A stretch of DNA of 64,000 nt from Mycobacterium parascrofulaceum ATCC BAA-614 (lineage in GTDB: Bacteria; Actinomycetota; Actinomycetes; Mycobacteriales; Mycobacteriaceae). The notes below the pieces were generated by a model. That model did no database searches and was not told the origin of the DNA. It saw nothing but the letters and a program-made list of their open reading frames with translations. Below, one piece after another: positions 33,636 to 41,498 of the stretch. The DNA lies in the NCBI RefSeq assembly GCF_000164135.1, contig NZ_GG770554.1:169957-233956 (forward strand), written 5' to 3'. Within the stretch, counting starts at the first letter, position 1. Every line of letters starts with the position of its first letter. The position numbers were made by a program, and so were the translations under genes.

Positions 33636-34193
33636 TCACCAGCGATCGACCGGCTCGCTTTCCAGCCGCAGCGGGCGGAGGTAGGACGGGTCAGTCCGGT
33701 CCCACTTGCCCTTGATGAAGCCCTTGACCGCGCCGGAAGCCAGGACGGACGAGTCTCCGCTCATCATCCATTCCACCGTGCACCGCCGCACCGCGATCTT
33801 CCATACGCCGTCCCGGCGTTCGAGACGGTCGAGGTAGCGGCCGCCCATCAGGGAAACGATCTTGCCGCCCTTGGCCCGCATGGCACCGATCACGTAGCTC
33901 TCGCAATGCGCCTCGTCGCCGTCGATCTCGCACGTGTGGGTGGTGATGTTGTGCAGATGGTCCTCAAACACCTTGCTGTGCGCTTCGTTGGCGTAATCGC
34001 CGTACTCCGGTCCCAGCTTGACCACCGGACCGTGCTCGTCCACACCGTCCTTGAAGTAGACACTCGCCATCAGATCGGCATCGTGTCTATCGTGCCCGCG
34101 CGCCTGGTTCATCACGCAGTCCTGAATGGCTATCCGGTCTTCGACGTACTGCAGACGCTTCTGCAGTTGCTGGAGTTCGTCAGTGTTCGTCAT
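33636..34193 (-). CDS. SnoaL-like / NTF2-like protein
   Basis: 185 aa from ATG 34193 (GGAGG 8 bases upstream; ATG 34208 is a weaker start). The N-terminal helix 'LQYVEDRIAIQDCVMNQARGHDRHDADLMASVYF' and 'VWKIAVRRCTVEWMMSGD' fit the SnoaL-like, ring-hydroxylating beta-subunit-like fold. Such small proteins act as lyases, isomerases or dehydratases; a His/Asp pair in 'GHDRHDAD' near residue 40 could be catalytic as in SnoaL relatives. It is the first gene of the SDR operon and divergent from the SDR at 34332, with two operators between. Confidence 0.75.
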   Translation of the reverse strand: MTNTDELQQLQKRLQYVEDRIAIQDCVMNQARGHDRHDADLMASVYFKDGVDEHGPVVKLGPEYGDYANEAHSKVFEDHLHNITTHTCEIDGDEAHCESYVIGAMRAKGGKIVSLMGGRYLDRLERRDGVWKIAVRRCTVEWMMSGDSSVLASGAVKGFIKGKWDRTDPSYLRPLRLESEPVDRW

Positions 34194-34227
34194 CGAGTTG
34201 TCCTCCATTGGAACGGTCAAGCCACGG

Positions 34228-34243
34228 TTGTACAACTGTATAG
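34228..34243. promoter_or_regulatory. Island operator, TTGTACAACTGTATAG
   Basis: Member of the CTRTACGNNCGTAYAG family, 34 bases upstream of the SnoaL-like gene. A better copy follows at 34264. Confidence 0.68.
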
Positions 34244-34263
34244 CATAAGCAGGCGGCGAGGAG

Positions 34264-34279
34264 CTATACGTGCGTATAG
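34264..34279. promoter_or_regulatory. Island operator, CTATACGTGCGTATAG
   Basis: The most symmetrical copy in the window: arms CTATACG and CGTATAG are exact complements around a 2-base centre. It lies 52 bases upstream of the SDR start at 34332. With 34228 it mirrors the double-site promoter beside the TetR gene. Confidence 0.8.
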
Positions 34280-34331
34280 CATACGAGCGAGGGGCCGCCG
34301 GCCTCTGGCAGATGGGTATTGACGGAAAGGG

Positions 34332-35201
34332 ATGTCGATGTCTGACAACCGGCCGGTCGCCGTGGTGACCGGGGCCAGTCGCGGCGCTGGAGCTGGGATC
34401 GCGCACGCGCTCGGCAGCCATGGCTGCACCGTGTACGTCACCGGGCGCACCGAGACGCCCGGGGAGTCCGCTCTACTGGGCACGATTCACGAAACAGCTC
34501 AACAGGTGACCTCGGCCGGCGGCACGGGAATCGCCGTCCGGGTCGACCACGCGGACGACGAACAGGTTAAGGGCTTGTTCGAAAAGGTCGAGCGTGAGCA
34601 GGGACGACTCGACATCCTGGTCAACAACGCCGCCATCATCCGCGACGAGATGATGGGGCGGACCAAGTTCTGGGAGGAACCTCTCGGTGTCATCGACACT
34701 CTGAATGTCGGGTTGCGCAGCAGCTACGTCGCCACCGTTTATGCAGCACCCTTGATGCTGCCGCTTGGCAAGGGCCTGGTTGTCTTCACGTCGTCCTCCG
34801 GCGCGGTGCACTACGCCTTCGGCCCGGCTTACGGTGTACCGAAGGCCGGCACAGACAAGATGGCTGCCGATATGGCCGTGGATTTCAGGGATGCCGGAGT
34901 CGCATCGCTCTCGATATGGATGGGGTCGTTGCTGACCGACCGGGTTCGGAAGATCATCGCGAGCAACCCCGCGAAGTTCGGCCATATCCTCGACAGCGCC
35001 GAGACTCCCGAACTGACCGGTCACGTCATCTGGGCGTTGTACAACGACGCCGATCTCATGGACGCGAGTGGGCAGACGCTGATCGGTGCCGAGTTAGCGC
35101 GCAAGTACGGAATCAAGGACGAGGACGGTCGCCAACCACCGTCCTACCGCGAGCTCTTCGATGTCCATCCCCATCGGCAGTACCCGCACGTCATGCGCTG
35201 A
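34332..35201 (+). CDS. SDR family oxidoreductase (divergent C-terminus)
   Basis: 289 aa from ATG 34332 (ATG 34338 also possible). Glycine loop 'VTGASRGAGAGIA' near residue 12, 'NNAAIIRDEMM' near 98, 'TSSSGAVHYAFGPAYGVPKAGTDKMAADMA' with Ser near 152 and YxxxK near 165. After the core it has 'VASLSIWMGSLLTDRVRKII' and an extended tail 'YGIKDEDGRQPPSYRELFDVHPHRQYP' instead of the standard end. This subgroup occurs in actinobacterial catabolic clusters with unknown substrate. Last island gene; the ferredoxin-P450 pair behind it lacks the island palindrome. Confidence 0.84.
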   Translation: MSMSDNRPVAVVTGASRGAGAGIAHALGSHGCTVYVTGRTETPGESALLGTIHETAQQVTSAGGTGIAVRVDHADDEQVKGLFEKVEREQGRLDILVNNAAIIRDEMMGRTKFWEEPLGVIDTLNVGLRSSYVATVYAAPLMLPLGKGLVVFTSSSGAVHYAFGPAYGVPKAGTDKMAADMAVDFRDAGVASLSIWMGSLLTDRVRKIIASNPAKFGHILDSAETPELTGHVIWALYNDADLMDASGQTLIGAELARKYGIKDEDGRQPPSYRELFDVHPHRQYPHVMR

Positions 35202-35221
35202 CCGGGACAAAAAGCCTATCG

Positions 35222-35422
35222 TTACTCGCCCACGATCGAGATGGCCTGCCGGGGGCACTGACGAACGGCCTCCCGCACGTCGTGTTCGTTCTCCGGGGTG
35301 ACCTCTTCCTGCAAGACGGTCAGCATGTCGTCGTCGCCCAGGAGGAAGATCTCCGGGTTGATGCCCATGCAGACGCCGTTGCTCTCACAGAGTCCCCAGT
35401 CGACTTCGATCTTCTTGGTCAC
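35222..35422 (-). CDS. Mycobacterial P450-type ferredoxin with Asn at the variable ligand
   Basis: 66 aa. Cluster motif 'CESNGVC' (C-x2-N-x2-C, about residues 12-18) and 'QCPRQAI' near 56. The variable position holds Asn instead of His or Cys, which should alter cluster type or redox potential. It lies 9 bases after the P450 at 35432 on the same strand and is the expected electron donor. The linker 'LLGDDDMLTVLQEEVTPENEHDVREAVR' is acidic, as usual for docking to basic P450 surfaces. Confidence 0.88.
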   Translation of the reverse strand: MTKKIEVDWGLCESNGVCMGINPEIFLLGDDDMLTVLQEEVTPENEHDVREAVRQCPRQAISIVGE

Positions 35423-35431
35423 GGCAACCCC

Positions 35432-36637
35432 CTACCGAAGCACCTTGACGGGCACGTTCTTCCAGCCCGCGACGTTTTGCATGTTCACCCGTTTGCACCC
35501 GTCCCAGTCCACCTCGTAGCGGGGCATGAAGTCGAGCAGCCGCTCCAGCGCGATCCGGCTTTCCAGGCGGGCCAGCGCGGCGCCCAGGCAGCTGTGAATC
35601 CCGTACCCGAGCCCGAGGTGCTGGGCCTCGGTCTGGTCGCGCTCGATGTCGAAGTTGTCGGCGTCGGTGAACGCCTCCGGGTCGCGGTTCGCCGCGGCGC
35701 CGCACAGGAACACCGGCTTGCCCGGGGGAATCACCCCGCCGCTGACGTGCGCCTCTTTCAGCGTGTATCGGACGTTGTACTGCACCGGCCCCTCGTAGCG
35801 CAGCAGCTCTTCGACCGCCCCGGGGATCTTGTCGCGGTCGTCCTGCAGCTTCTGCCACTGGTCGGGGTGACGGGCGAAGATCACCGCCGCGTTGCCCATC
35901 AGCTTCGTGACGGTCTCGGCGCCCGCGCCCCCCAAAAGCGTTGCAAACCCGCAGATCTCGATGTCGTCGAGCTTACGCAGCTGGCCGTCTTCGCCGGGGA
36001 TCTCGGCCGCGATCAACCGGCTGATCATGTCGTCCTGCGGCTCGGCGCGCCGCTCCTGGACGAGGCCGAAGTAGTACATCGCCGTGTCGATGTTGGCCTG
36101 CATGCCGGCTTCGCTGATCTCGATCTGGCCCGGCTCATGGGACAGGCTGGTGTCGATCCAGTGGCGCACCTGCTGGCGGTATTCCTCGGGCACCCCGGCC
36201 ATCCGGGTGATGACTTCCACCGGGAACGGCCCGGAGAAGTCCTGGACCACGTCGAAGTTCTCGGGGTCGGCGGCACCCAGGTATTTGTCGATCACCTCGA
36301 CGATGGTCTCGCGCTGCGACTGGATCGCGCGCGGGGTGAACGCCTTGTTGAGCAGGCTGCGCATGTGGCGGTGCTCCGGCGGGTCCATGAAGATGATCGA
36401 CTTCTGCTCGGGGGAAATGCCCCTGCGCACCATCGCCAGGTCGCAACCGCGCGCCGACGAATACGTCTCGAAGTCCTTGAATGCGGCCGCGACGTCTTCG
36501 TGGCGGGTCAGCGCGTAGAAGTCTTCCTTTTCGTCGTAATACAGCGGCGCTTCCTCGCGCATCCGTCGATAGATGTCGAACGGATTGTTGAAGTAGTCCT
36601 CGGAGTACGGATCGAAGACGACCTTCGGTTTTGTCAC
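35432..36637 (-). CDS. Cytochrome P450
   Basis: 401 aa from GTG 36637, with GAGGAGG 6 bases upstream. I-helix 'LLGGAGAETVTKLMGN' near residue 240, ExxR 'EELLRYEGP' near 288, heme loop 'LGLGYGIHSCLGAALARLESR' with Cys near 350. The usual Phe of the heme loop is replaced by Leu ('LGLGYGIHSC'), which may change heme surroundings. The N-terminus 'FDPYSEDYFNNPFDIYRRMREEAPLYYDEKEDFYAL' is typical of lipid or terpenoid oxidising actinobacterial P450s. The ferredoxin follows 9 bases downstream. A long inverted repeat lies upstream at 36672-36699. Confidence 0.91.
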   Translation of the reverse strand: MTKPKVVFDPYSEDYFNNPFDIYRRMREEAPLYYDEKEDFYALTRHEDVAAAFKDFETYSSARGCDLAMVRRGISPEQKSIIFMDPPEHRHMRSLLNKAFTPRAIQSQRETIVEVIDKYLGAADPENFDVVQDFSGPFPVEVITRMAGVPEEYRQQVRHWIDTSLSHEPGQIEISEAGMQANIDTAMYYFGLVQERRAEPQDDMISRLIAAEIPGEDGQLRKLDDIEICGFATLLGGAGAETVTKLMGNAAVIFARHPDQWQKLQDDRDKIPGAVEELLRYEGPVQYNVRYTLKEAHVSGGVIPPGKPVFLCGAAANRDPEAFTDADNFDIERDQTEAQHLGLGYGIHSCLGAALARLESRIALERLLDFMPRYEVDWDGCKRVNMQNVAGWKNVPVKVLR

Positions 36638-36671
36638 TGAATCCTCCTCAGCGGCGAGGGCGGGCTGTAGC

Positions 36672-36699
36672 CGTTACAGCCGAGTCGTTGACTGTAACG
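36672..36699. promoter_or_regulatory. Inverted repeat CGTTACAG-N12-CTGTAACG upstream of P450/ferredoxin unit
   Basis: Exact 8-base arms at 36672-36679 and 36692-36699, 35 bases upstream of the P450 start. It is followed by TAACGGTAATACC, which repeats part of the arm. Neither of the two main palindromes is present here, so a third regulator may act on the P450-ferredoxin pair. Confidence 0.55.
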
Positions 36700-36749
36700 C
36701 TAACGGTAATACCTTCGTGACGAACCGGAAAGACCGAAACGCTGACATG

Positions 36750-37550
36750 TCAGGCCCTCTCCGCGGCGCCGATGGCATCGATGACGTCATCGAGAGCACC
36801 CAAATCGCCGCCCAGCTCTTCGGCCATGCCGCGGACCACGGCTACGTCTTTGGCGACGAATTCCCCGGCGACCTCGATGAACGAAGCGACGGAGCCGCGC
36901 GCCGCCACCAGGTTCATGACCCGGCCGCTCGCGCTGCCCTGTGCCAGCGCGGACAGCAGCGTCGGCTCGGGCACGCCAAGACGCGCGCCGAGCCTGATCG
37001 ATTCGGCGAGCAGGCCGACCTGACCCGCGAACAGGGCGTTGTTGACCAGCTTCACCTTTTGGCCGGCGCCGGTGGGGCCGACATGCAAGACGGGGTCGCC
37101 GTAGCAGCTCAGCAGGGGCCGCACCCGCTGCACCGCGTCGTCGGCGCCGCCCACGAACAGCGTCAGCCGGCCGGCCGCGATGTCGTGCGGTCCGCCGCTG
37201 ACCGCGGCATCGACGACGTCGATCCCGTCGGCGCGCGCGGCGAGGGCGTCGATCGTCTTCGGGCTTGCCGTGGTGTGCACCACCAGCGCCGAACCGGGCG
37301 GCATCGCGGACAGCAATCCGCCGTCCATGCAGACCTCCCGCACCTGCGGATCGGTGAACACGCACAGCACCACGATGTCGGCCTGCGCACCCGCCTCGGC
37401 CGCGTCGCGGGCTGCGCGCGCGCCGAGTCGTTCCAGCTCGCTCCGCTTCTCGGCCGTCCGGCCGACGGCCCGGACGTCGTGCCCCGCGGCCACCAGGCGG
37501 GCCACCATGGGGCCGCCCATCCGCCCCGCGCCGACGAACCCGACTCTCAC
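36750..37550 (-). CDS. NAD(P)-dependent beta-hydroxyacid dehydrogenase family protein
   Basis: 266 aa. N-terminal Rossmann motif 'GFVGAGRMGGPM' (GxGxMG), 'AAVSGGPHDIAAGRLTLFVGG' near residue 115, the catalytic Lys segment 'GAGQKVKLVNNALFAGQVGL' near 165, and 'DVAVVRGMAEELGG' near 240. This is the 3-hydroxyisobutyrate / tartronate semialdehyde dehydrogenase family, which oxidises beta-hydroxy acids or reduces imines. It overlaps the preceding homologue by 4 bases (ATGA); the pair may form a heteromer. Last gene of the operon starting at 40886. Confidence 0.85.
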   Translation of the reverse strand: MRVGFVGAGRMGGPMVARLVAAGHDVRAVGRTAEKRSELERLGARAARDAAEAGAQADIVVLCVFTDPQVREVCMDGGLLSAMPPGSALVVHTTASPKTIDALAARADGIDVVDAAVSGGPHDIAAGRLTLFVGGADDAVQRVRPLLSCYGDPVLHVGPTGAGQKVKLVNNALFAGQVGLLAESIRLGARLGVPEPTLLSALAQGSASGRVMNLVAARGSVASFIEVAGEFVAKDVAVVRGMAEELGGDLGALDDVIDAIGAAERA

Positions 37551-38362
37551 CGCGGGTGGCCCATGAGGCCCAGGGCGGCGTCGGCCGCTTCCAGCACGGC
37601 GCCACCGCCGGCCCCGGCCCGGTCGGCCAGGTCGACCAGCAGGCGGGCGTCCTTTTGCAGCAGCGATCCGGCCACGCCGGCGAGCCGGTCCAATCCGCCG
37701 ATGCCGCCAAGGGCGTTGAGCGCGAAGCTGTTCCCGCTGCTGCGGGAGACGACTTCGGTGAGGCGGTCCGGGTCGACGCCGAGCGCACCGGCCAGCGACA
37801 GCGCGGTGGCCGCGGTCCCCAGGTGGGCGGTGAACAGCAGGTTGTTGAGCAGCTTGGTGGTTTGACCGGAACCCAGCTCACCGAGGTGCACGATCGGATC
37901 GGCATAGGTGGCGAAGACCGGGCGGCACCGCTCGACGACGTCGGCGTCGCCGCCGACCATCACCAGCAGGCGCCCTTCGGACGCGGCCCCGCCACCGCCG
38001 CTCACCGGCGCGTCGACGACCGAAATCCCTTTGGCCGCGGCTTGGTTCGCCAGTTCCCGGCAGGTGTTGGGATGCACGGTGCTGTGGATCGCGATGACAC
38101 CGCCCGGCTTCATCGCGGCCAGCACGCCGCGGTCACCGGACGCGATCTGGTCGACGTCGGCGTCGCCCACGACGCAGACGCAGACCAGATCGCTGGCCGC
38201 GGCGAGCTCGGCCGGTGACTCGGCGACCTTGGCCTTGGTGTCTGCGAACGCCTCGAGGGTTGCGGGTCGGCGCGCCCACAGCGTCGTCTCGTAGCCGCCC
38301 TCGACGATCCGCCGCGCCATGGGGCCGCCCTGGCTGCCCAGGCCGATAAACCCGACTCTCAT
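37547..38362 (-). CDS. NAD(P)-dependent beta-hydroxyacid dehydrogenase family protein
   Basis: 271 aa from ATG 38362, overlapping the hydrolase stop (38359). Rossmann loop 'GFIGLGSQGGPMARRI', 'DAPVSGGGGAASEGRLLVMVGG' near residue 122, Lys segment 'LGSGQTTKLLNNLLFTAHLG' near 170, and 'FALNALGGIGG' near 215. Same family as the next gene downstream, with which it shares only moderate similarity, so the duplication is old. Probably oxidises a beta-hydroxyacid intermediate, or a CoA-free product from the retro-aldol and hydrolase steps. Confidence 0.86.
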   Translation of the reverse strand: MRVGFIGLGSQGGPMARRIVEGGYETTLWARRPATLEAFADTKAKVAESPAELAAASDLVCVCVVGDADVDQIASGDRGVLAAMKPGGVIAIHSTVHPNTCRELANQAAAKGISVVDAPVSGGGGAASEGRLLVMVGGDADVVERCRPVFATYADPIVHLGELGSGQTTKLLNNLLFTAHLGTAATALSLAGALGVDPDRLTEVVSRSSGNSFALNALGGIGGLDRLAGVAGSLLQKDARLLVDLADRAGAGGGAVLEAADAALGLMGHPR

Positions 38363-39234
38363 CCGGCGGCCTCTTCCGAGCGTGATGCCGTCACGCATTC
38401 GTCGACGAACGCAAGAACCTCCGCGTGATAGTCCGCGGCGGTGTGGCCGAGGCTGATGTTGTGCCCAGCCCCGAGTTGCCGGTGCACGGTGAAGCGCGGC
38501 GCCGCGGAGAACATCGCGGTGATCTCCCGCACCGCCGAATCATCGGCCTGCCAGACTTTCTCGTGTTCGGCGATGCTGAAGTGCACGGGCACCCGCACGG
38601 CCGGGGCCAGCGTCGGGAAAGTCTGGCGCGCCCAGTCCGACACCATTTGGTCCTCATACGACGGCGCGGACGGGGACACGGTCGCGCCGCCGAGAACCTC
38701 GGGCGGATAGAGGTGCTCCGGGCTCCACAGCAGGTCGCGCATACCCGACGGGCGTCGTTCGCGGGTCGCTGCTTTGAGTATTTCCTTGGCCGCCGGGTGG
38801 TAGTGCCGACCGGTGCCGGCCAATTCGATGCCGAGCAGATCGGTGCCGCGGTCGTCGGCGGCCATCCGCATCGTCAGTTCGCAGCCCCCCGAATGCCCCA
38901 TCACGAACACGCCCGCGCCGCTTGGTCGTTCACCGATGATGCGCTCGACCGCACCGTACGCCAGGTTGACGCGCTGATCGCCCTCGACCATCGCCTCCGG
39001 GTAGGGCGCGGAGCTGCCGTAGCCCGGCCGGTCGAGCGCCACCACGGTGAATCCGGCCGCCGCACCGGTCCGCAGCAGGGACAGTGCCGGGTGGCCGGGG
39101 CAATCGAAATAGATTGCGGTGGTGCCTCCGCCGTGAATGGCCACGATCACGGCCTTGGGTTCGGGGGATTCGGCGACCAGCGCCGACATCGGCACCCGGT
39201 CGACGATCACCAGCCGGGGCCGGGGGCCGCTCAT
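38359..39234 (-). CDS. Alpha/beta hydrolase
   Basis: 291 aa from ATG 39234, which overlaps the thiolase-like stop by 4 bases. Fold signs: the oxyanion region 'AIHGGGTTAIYFD' near residue 35, nucleophile elbow 'GHSGGCE' near 113, an acid in 'HFSIAEHEKVWQADD' near 225-235, and His in 'LGAGHNISLGHTAADY' near 260. It could release a free acid from a CoA thioester, or hydrolyse an ester or lactone. The position between the DUF35-thiolase protein and two beta-hydroxyacid dehydrogenases suggests it acts on the cleavage product. Confidence 0.83.
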   Translation of the reverse strand: MSGPRPRLVIVDRVPMSALVAESPEPKAVIVAIHGGGTTAIYFDCPGHPALSLLRTGAAAGFTVVALDRPGYGSSAPYPEAMVEGDQRVNLAYGAVERIIGERPSGAGVFVMGHSGGCELTMRMAADDRGTDLLGIELAGTGRHYHPAAKEILKAATRERRPSGMRDLLWSPEHLYPPEVLGGATVSPSAPSYEDQMVSDWARQTFPTLAPAVRVPVHFSIAEHEKVWQADDSAVREITAMFSAAPRFTVHRQLGAGHNISLGHTAADYHAEVLAFVDECVTASRSEEAAG

Positions 39235-40886
39235 GTATCCGTCCGCAGCAGCAGCACCCCGCTGGGCGTGAGGCCGCCGCTGCTGACCACGCCGACGCGG
39301 GCGCCGGCGACCTGGCGGTCCCCCGCCTCGCCGCGCAGCTGGGTGACGGCCTCGTGCATCAGGCCCATCCCGTGGGTGCGCCCGTGGGAAAGCTGGCCGC
39401 CGTGCGTGTTGAGCGGCAGCTGCCCGTCGCGGGCGATGTTCTTGCCGCCGTCGAGGAAGTCTTTCGCCTCGCCGATCCCGCAGAATCCCAGCGCCTCGAT
39501 CCAGGATAGGCAGTTGAAGGAGAACCCGTCGTACAGCTCGGCCACGTCGACGTCGGCGGGCCGCAGGGAGGTGCGCGTCCACATATGCGCGGCCTGGCCC
39601 AGCACCTGGGGCTCATGCGTCAAAGTGCTCTGGTCCCAATCGAGTCGCTCGATGATCTGCGTTCCGACCGCCTCCACCAGGACGGGCGGCTTGGCCAAGT
39701 CGCGGGCGGCGTCGACGGCGGAGACGATCACGGCGATCGCGCCGTCGCAGGGCACGTCGCAATCGTAGAGACCGAAGGGCGTGGTGATCGGCCGCGCGTT
39801 CAGGTAGTCGTCCATCGTCATCGGAGTCCGGTAGATGGCCGTCGGGTTGAGTTCGGCGTTGGCGCGCTGGTTCAACGCGATCCAGCCCAACGTTTCTTTG
39901 GTGGTGCCGTACCGGTCGAAGTGGCGCTGCGCGTTCATCGCCAGGGTGTGCGCCGCAGACGTTGCGCCGAATGGCATCTGCCAGCCCGACATCCGGCCCA
40001 TCGACGGGACGATTTTGCCCTGCTTCATCAACTCGCCATGGGTGGCTTCCCACAGCGTGCGGAAGCACAGCACGTGACGCGCCAGCCCGCACGCGACCGC
40101 TTGCATCGCGGCAATCACCGACCCGCCCGGGCCGAACGTCTCCATCGCGCCGTTGTGCCACGTCGGCCGGATGCCCAGCGCCGCCTCGAGCGCGGTGACG
40201 CCGCCTTCCCCGAACCCGCCGACATTGATTGCGCCGGGGTACGTCGACAGGCCGTCGATGTCGGCGAACGTCAGCCCGGCATCGGCGATGGCCGCCTCGC
40301 ATGCCTGCACTGTCAAACCCAGAGGCAGCTGCATCAGCCGGCGCCCGATCGGCGACATCCCGATCCCCGTGAGCGCGACCCTGTCCTCGAACTTCTCCGC
40401 GGTGAGCATCGGACGGACGTATTCGCCGAAGCGTTCGGGCGCGATCTCGTCGTCCGGCAGGGCGGCCCGCTCGGTTTCCGTCGTCGGCCGAAACAGCGGA
40501 AACCACACGTCCTCGACCTGCTCGAAGACGACCTCAACCGGTTGACCGAGTTCTAGCCGATCGGGGTCGCACTCCACGATGTTCGTGGTGAGCCGGACCC
40601 GCGGGTCTTCGGCGATCGCCACCTGCGCGATCACGTAGGGCGCCGGCATGCCCGGCAGGCTGAACCGGTGATTCACGGTGAAGCCGGCCAGTGCCGCCCT
40701 GCCGGAGACCGCCCGCAGGCCCACATCGCGCGATCGGCAGTACCGGCACACCGGCGCCGGCGGATGGATCAGCGAGTCGCAGTTTTGGCATTCCTGCAGC
40801 CGCAGCGTGCCGTCGGCGCCCGAGGTCCAGAAGAATTCGTTGTCCTGCGTGATCAGGGGCAGCGGTCGTCCCGGTGCTGCTGACAC
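39231..40886 (-). CDS. DUF35 (zinc ribbon/OB-fold)-thiolase-like lipid transfer fusion protein
   Basis: 551 aa. Residues about 1-140 form a DUF35 module: an N-terminal helix, a zinc ribbon with 'CQNC' and 'CRYC' near residues 33-50, then an OB-fold ending 'VEVVFEQVEDVWFPLF'. Residues about 165-551 are a thiolase-like (SCP-x/Ltp2) domain ('VALTGIGMSPIG', 'CEAAIADAGLTFADIDGL', 'YDGFSFNCLSWIEALGF', 'NTHGGQLSHGRTHGMGLMHEAV'). The catalytic Cys of thiolases is absent. In steroid side-chain degradation, separate DUF35 and Ltp2 proteins form a retro-aldolase; here both parts are in one chain. First gene of the operon to 36750; operator 61 bases upstream. Confidence 0.88.
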   Translation of the reverse strand: MSAAPGRPLPLITQDNEFFWTSGADGTLRLQECQNCDSLIHPPAPVCRYCRSRDVGLRAVSGRAALAGFTVNHRFSLPGMPAPYVIAQVAIAEDPRVRLTTNIVECDPDRLELGQPVEVVFEQVEDVWFPLFRPTTETERAALPDDEIAPERFGEYVRPMLTAEKFEDRVALTGIGMSPIGRRLMQLPLGLTVQACEAAIADAGLTFADIDGLSTYPGAINVGGFGEGGVTALEAALGIRPTWHNGAMETFGPGGSVIAAMQAVACGLARHVLCFRTLWEATHGELMKQGKIVPSMGRMSGWQMPFGATSAAHTLAMNAQRHFDRYGTTKETLGWIALNQRANAELNPTAIYRTPMTMDDYLNARPITTPFGLYDCDVPCDGAIAVIVSAVDAARDLAKPPVLVEAVGTQIIERLDWDQSTLTHEPQVLGQAAHMWTRTSLRPADVDVAELYDGFSFNCLSWIEALGFCGIGEAKDFLDGGKNIARDGQLPLNTHGGQLSHGRTHGMGLMHEAVTQLRGEAGDRQVAGARVGVVSSGGLTPSGVLLLRTDT

Positions 40887-40946
40887 GTCACCTCCGCGAG
40901 CCGAACGGTCCCTCGATGCAACCTGGTAGGGCCGTTATACGAATCG

Positions 40947-40961
40947 GAGAATTACGTTATC
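40947..40961. promoter_or_regulatory. Operator variant, GAGAAT-TAC-GTTATC
   Basis: 10 of 12 arm bases match the GAGAATNNNATTCTC family. It is 61 bases upstream of the DUF35-thiolase gene, in the gap to the small secreted protein gene. Probably puts the 40886-36750 operon in the same regulon. Confidence 0.6.
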
Positions 40962-41311
40962 ACTCGCACGAAGGAGCGATCCAGATGCGTCACAGTGGCA
41001 CCCAGGCGCCCCCTACGTAAACGCCCCACTGGTGAAAGCGGACGCTCCACATCGGGGGGGTCGGATGTCCACCCCGGCTGCGGCGGGGGAGGCGGCACCT
41101 CCTGCCCGGCGAAGGACGGCGCGTACGGCGGCGGGGGTGTGTACCAGGGCGGTGGTGGCGGCGGCGGTTTGCACTCGCGCGTCGCCGGATTGAACGCCAT
41201 GTTGGACTCGCACTGCGCCGAGCTGATTCCCGGCGTTGCGATCACCGCGACCGCCGTCGCCGCGAAGGCGACCGCGATGACGGCGGCCAGACGACGAACA
41301 AACCACTCCAT
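40952..41311 (-). CDS. Small proline-rich secreted protein, probably frameshifted at a G7 run
   Basis: As read, 119 aa from ATG 41311. A signal peptide or single helix covers residues 1-32 ('RRLAAVIAVAFAATAVAVIATPGISSA'), then 'QCESNMAFNPATRECKPPPPPPPWYTPPPPYAP', a proline/tyrosine-rich exported region. After 'PGWTSDPP' the frame becomes basic and atypical. If the seven-base G run at 41054-41060 is read as six, the end is 'MWSVRFHQWGVYVGGAWVPL' with stop at 40990, the usual hydrophobic ending of such cell-envelope proteins. Either a sequencing indel or a true slippage variant. Function unknown. Confidence 0.65.
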   Translation of the reverse strand: MEWFVRRLAAVIAVAFAATAVAVIATPGISSAQCESNMAFNPATRECKPPPPPPPWYTPPPPYAPSFAGQEVPPPPPQPGWTSDPPDVERPLSPVGRLRRGRLGATVTHLDRSFVRVIT

Positions 41312-41498
41312 GGTGGGCCTCCCATTGGGGCCATCCTGACCTCGGCCCGTACAGCTTATTCCGTCACTACCGCCGTGACCAGGGCGAAGAATGTCCGCGG
41401 CGGCGCAACGCGGCGCCGGCGCCTGCCGTGCGGTCCCGGTCCGCCCGGGCGCTATGCTCTGGTGCGGGATATCAAGTACTTCACATTTGGAGGCCTGG

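Noticed and set aside
34916-36640. Plus-strand 574-codon frame across the ferredoxin and P450 at 35222-36637
   Set aside because: No family signature, and the reverse strand codes for well-defined proteins there.
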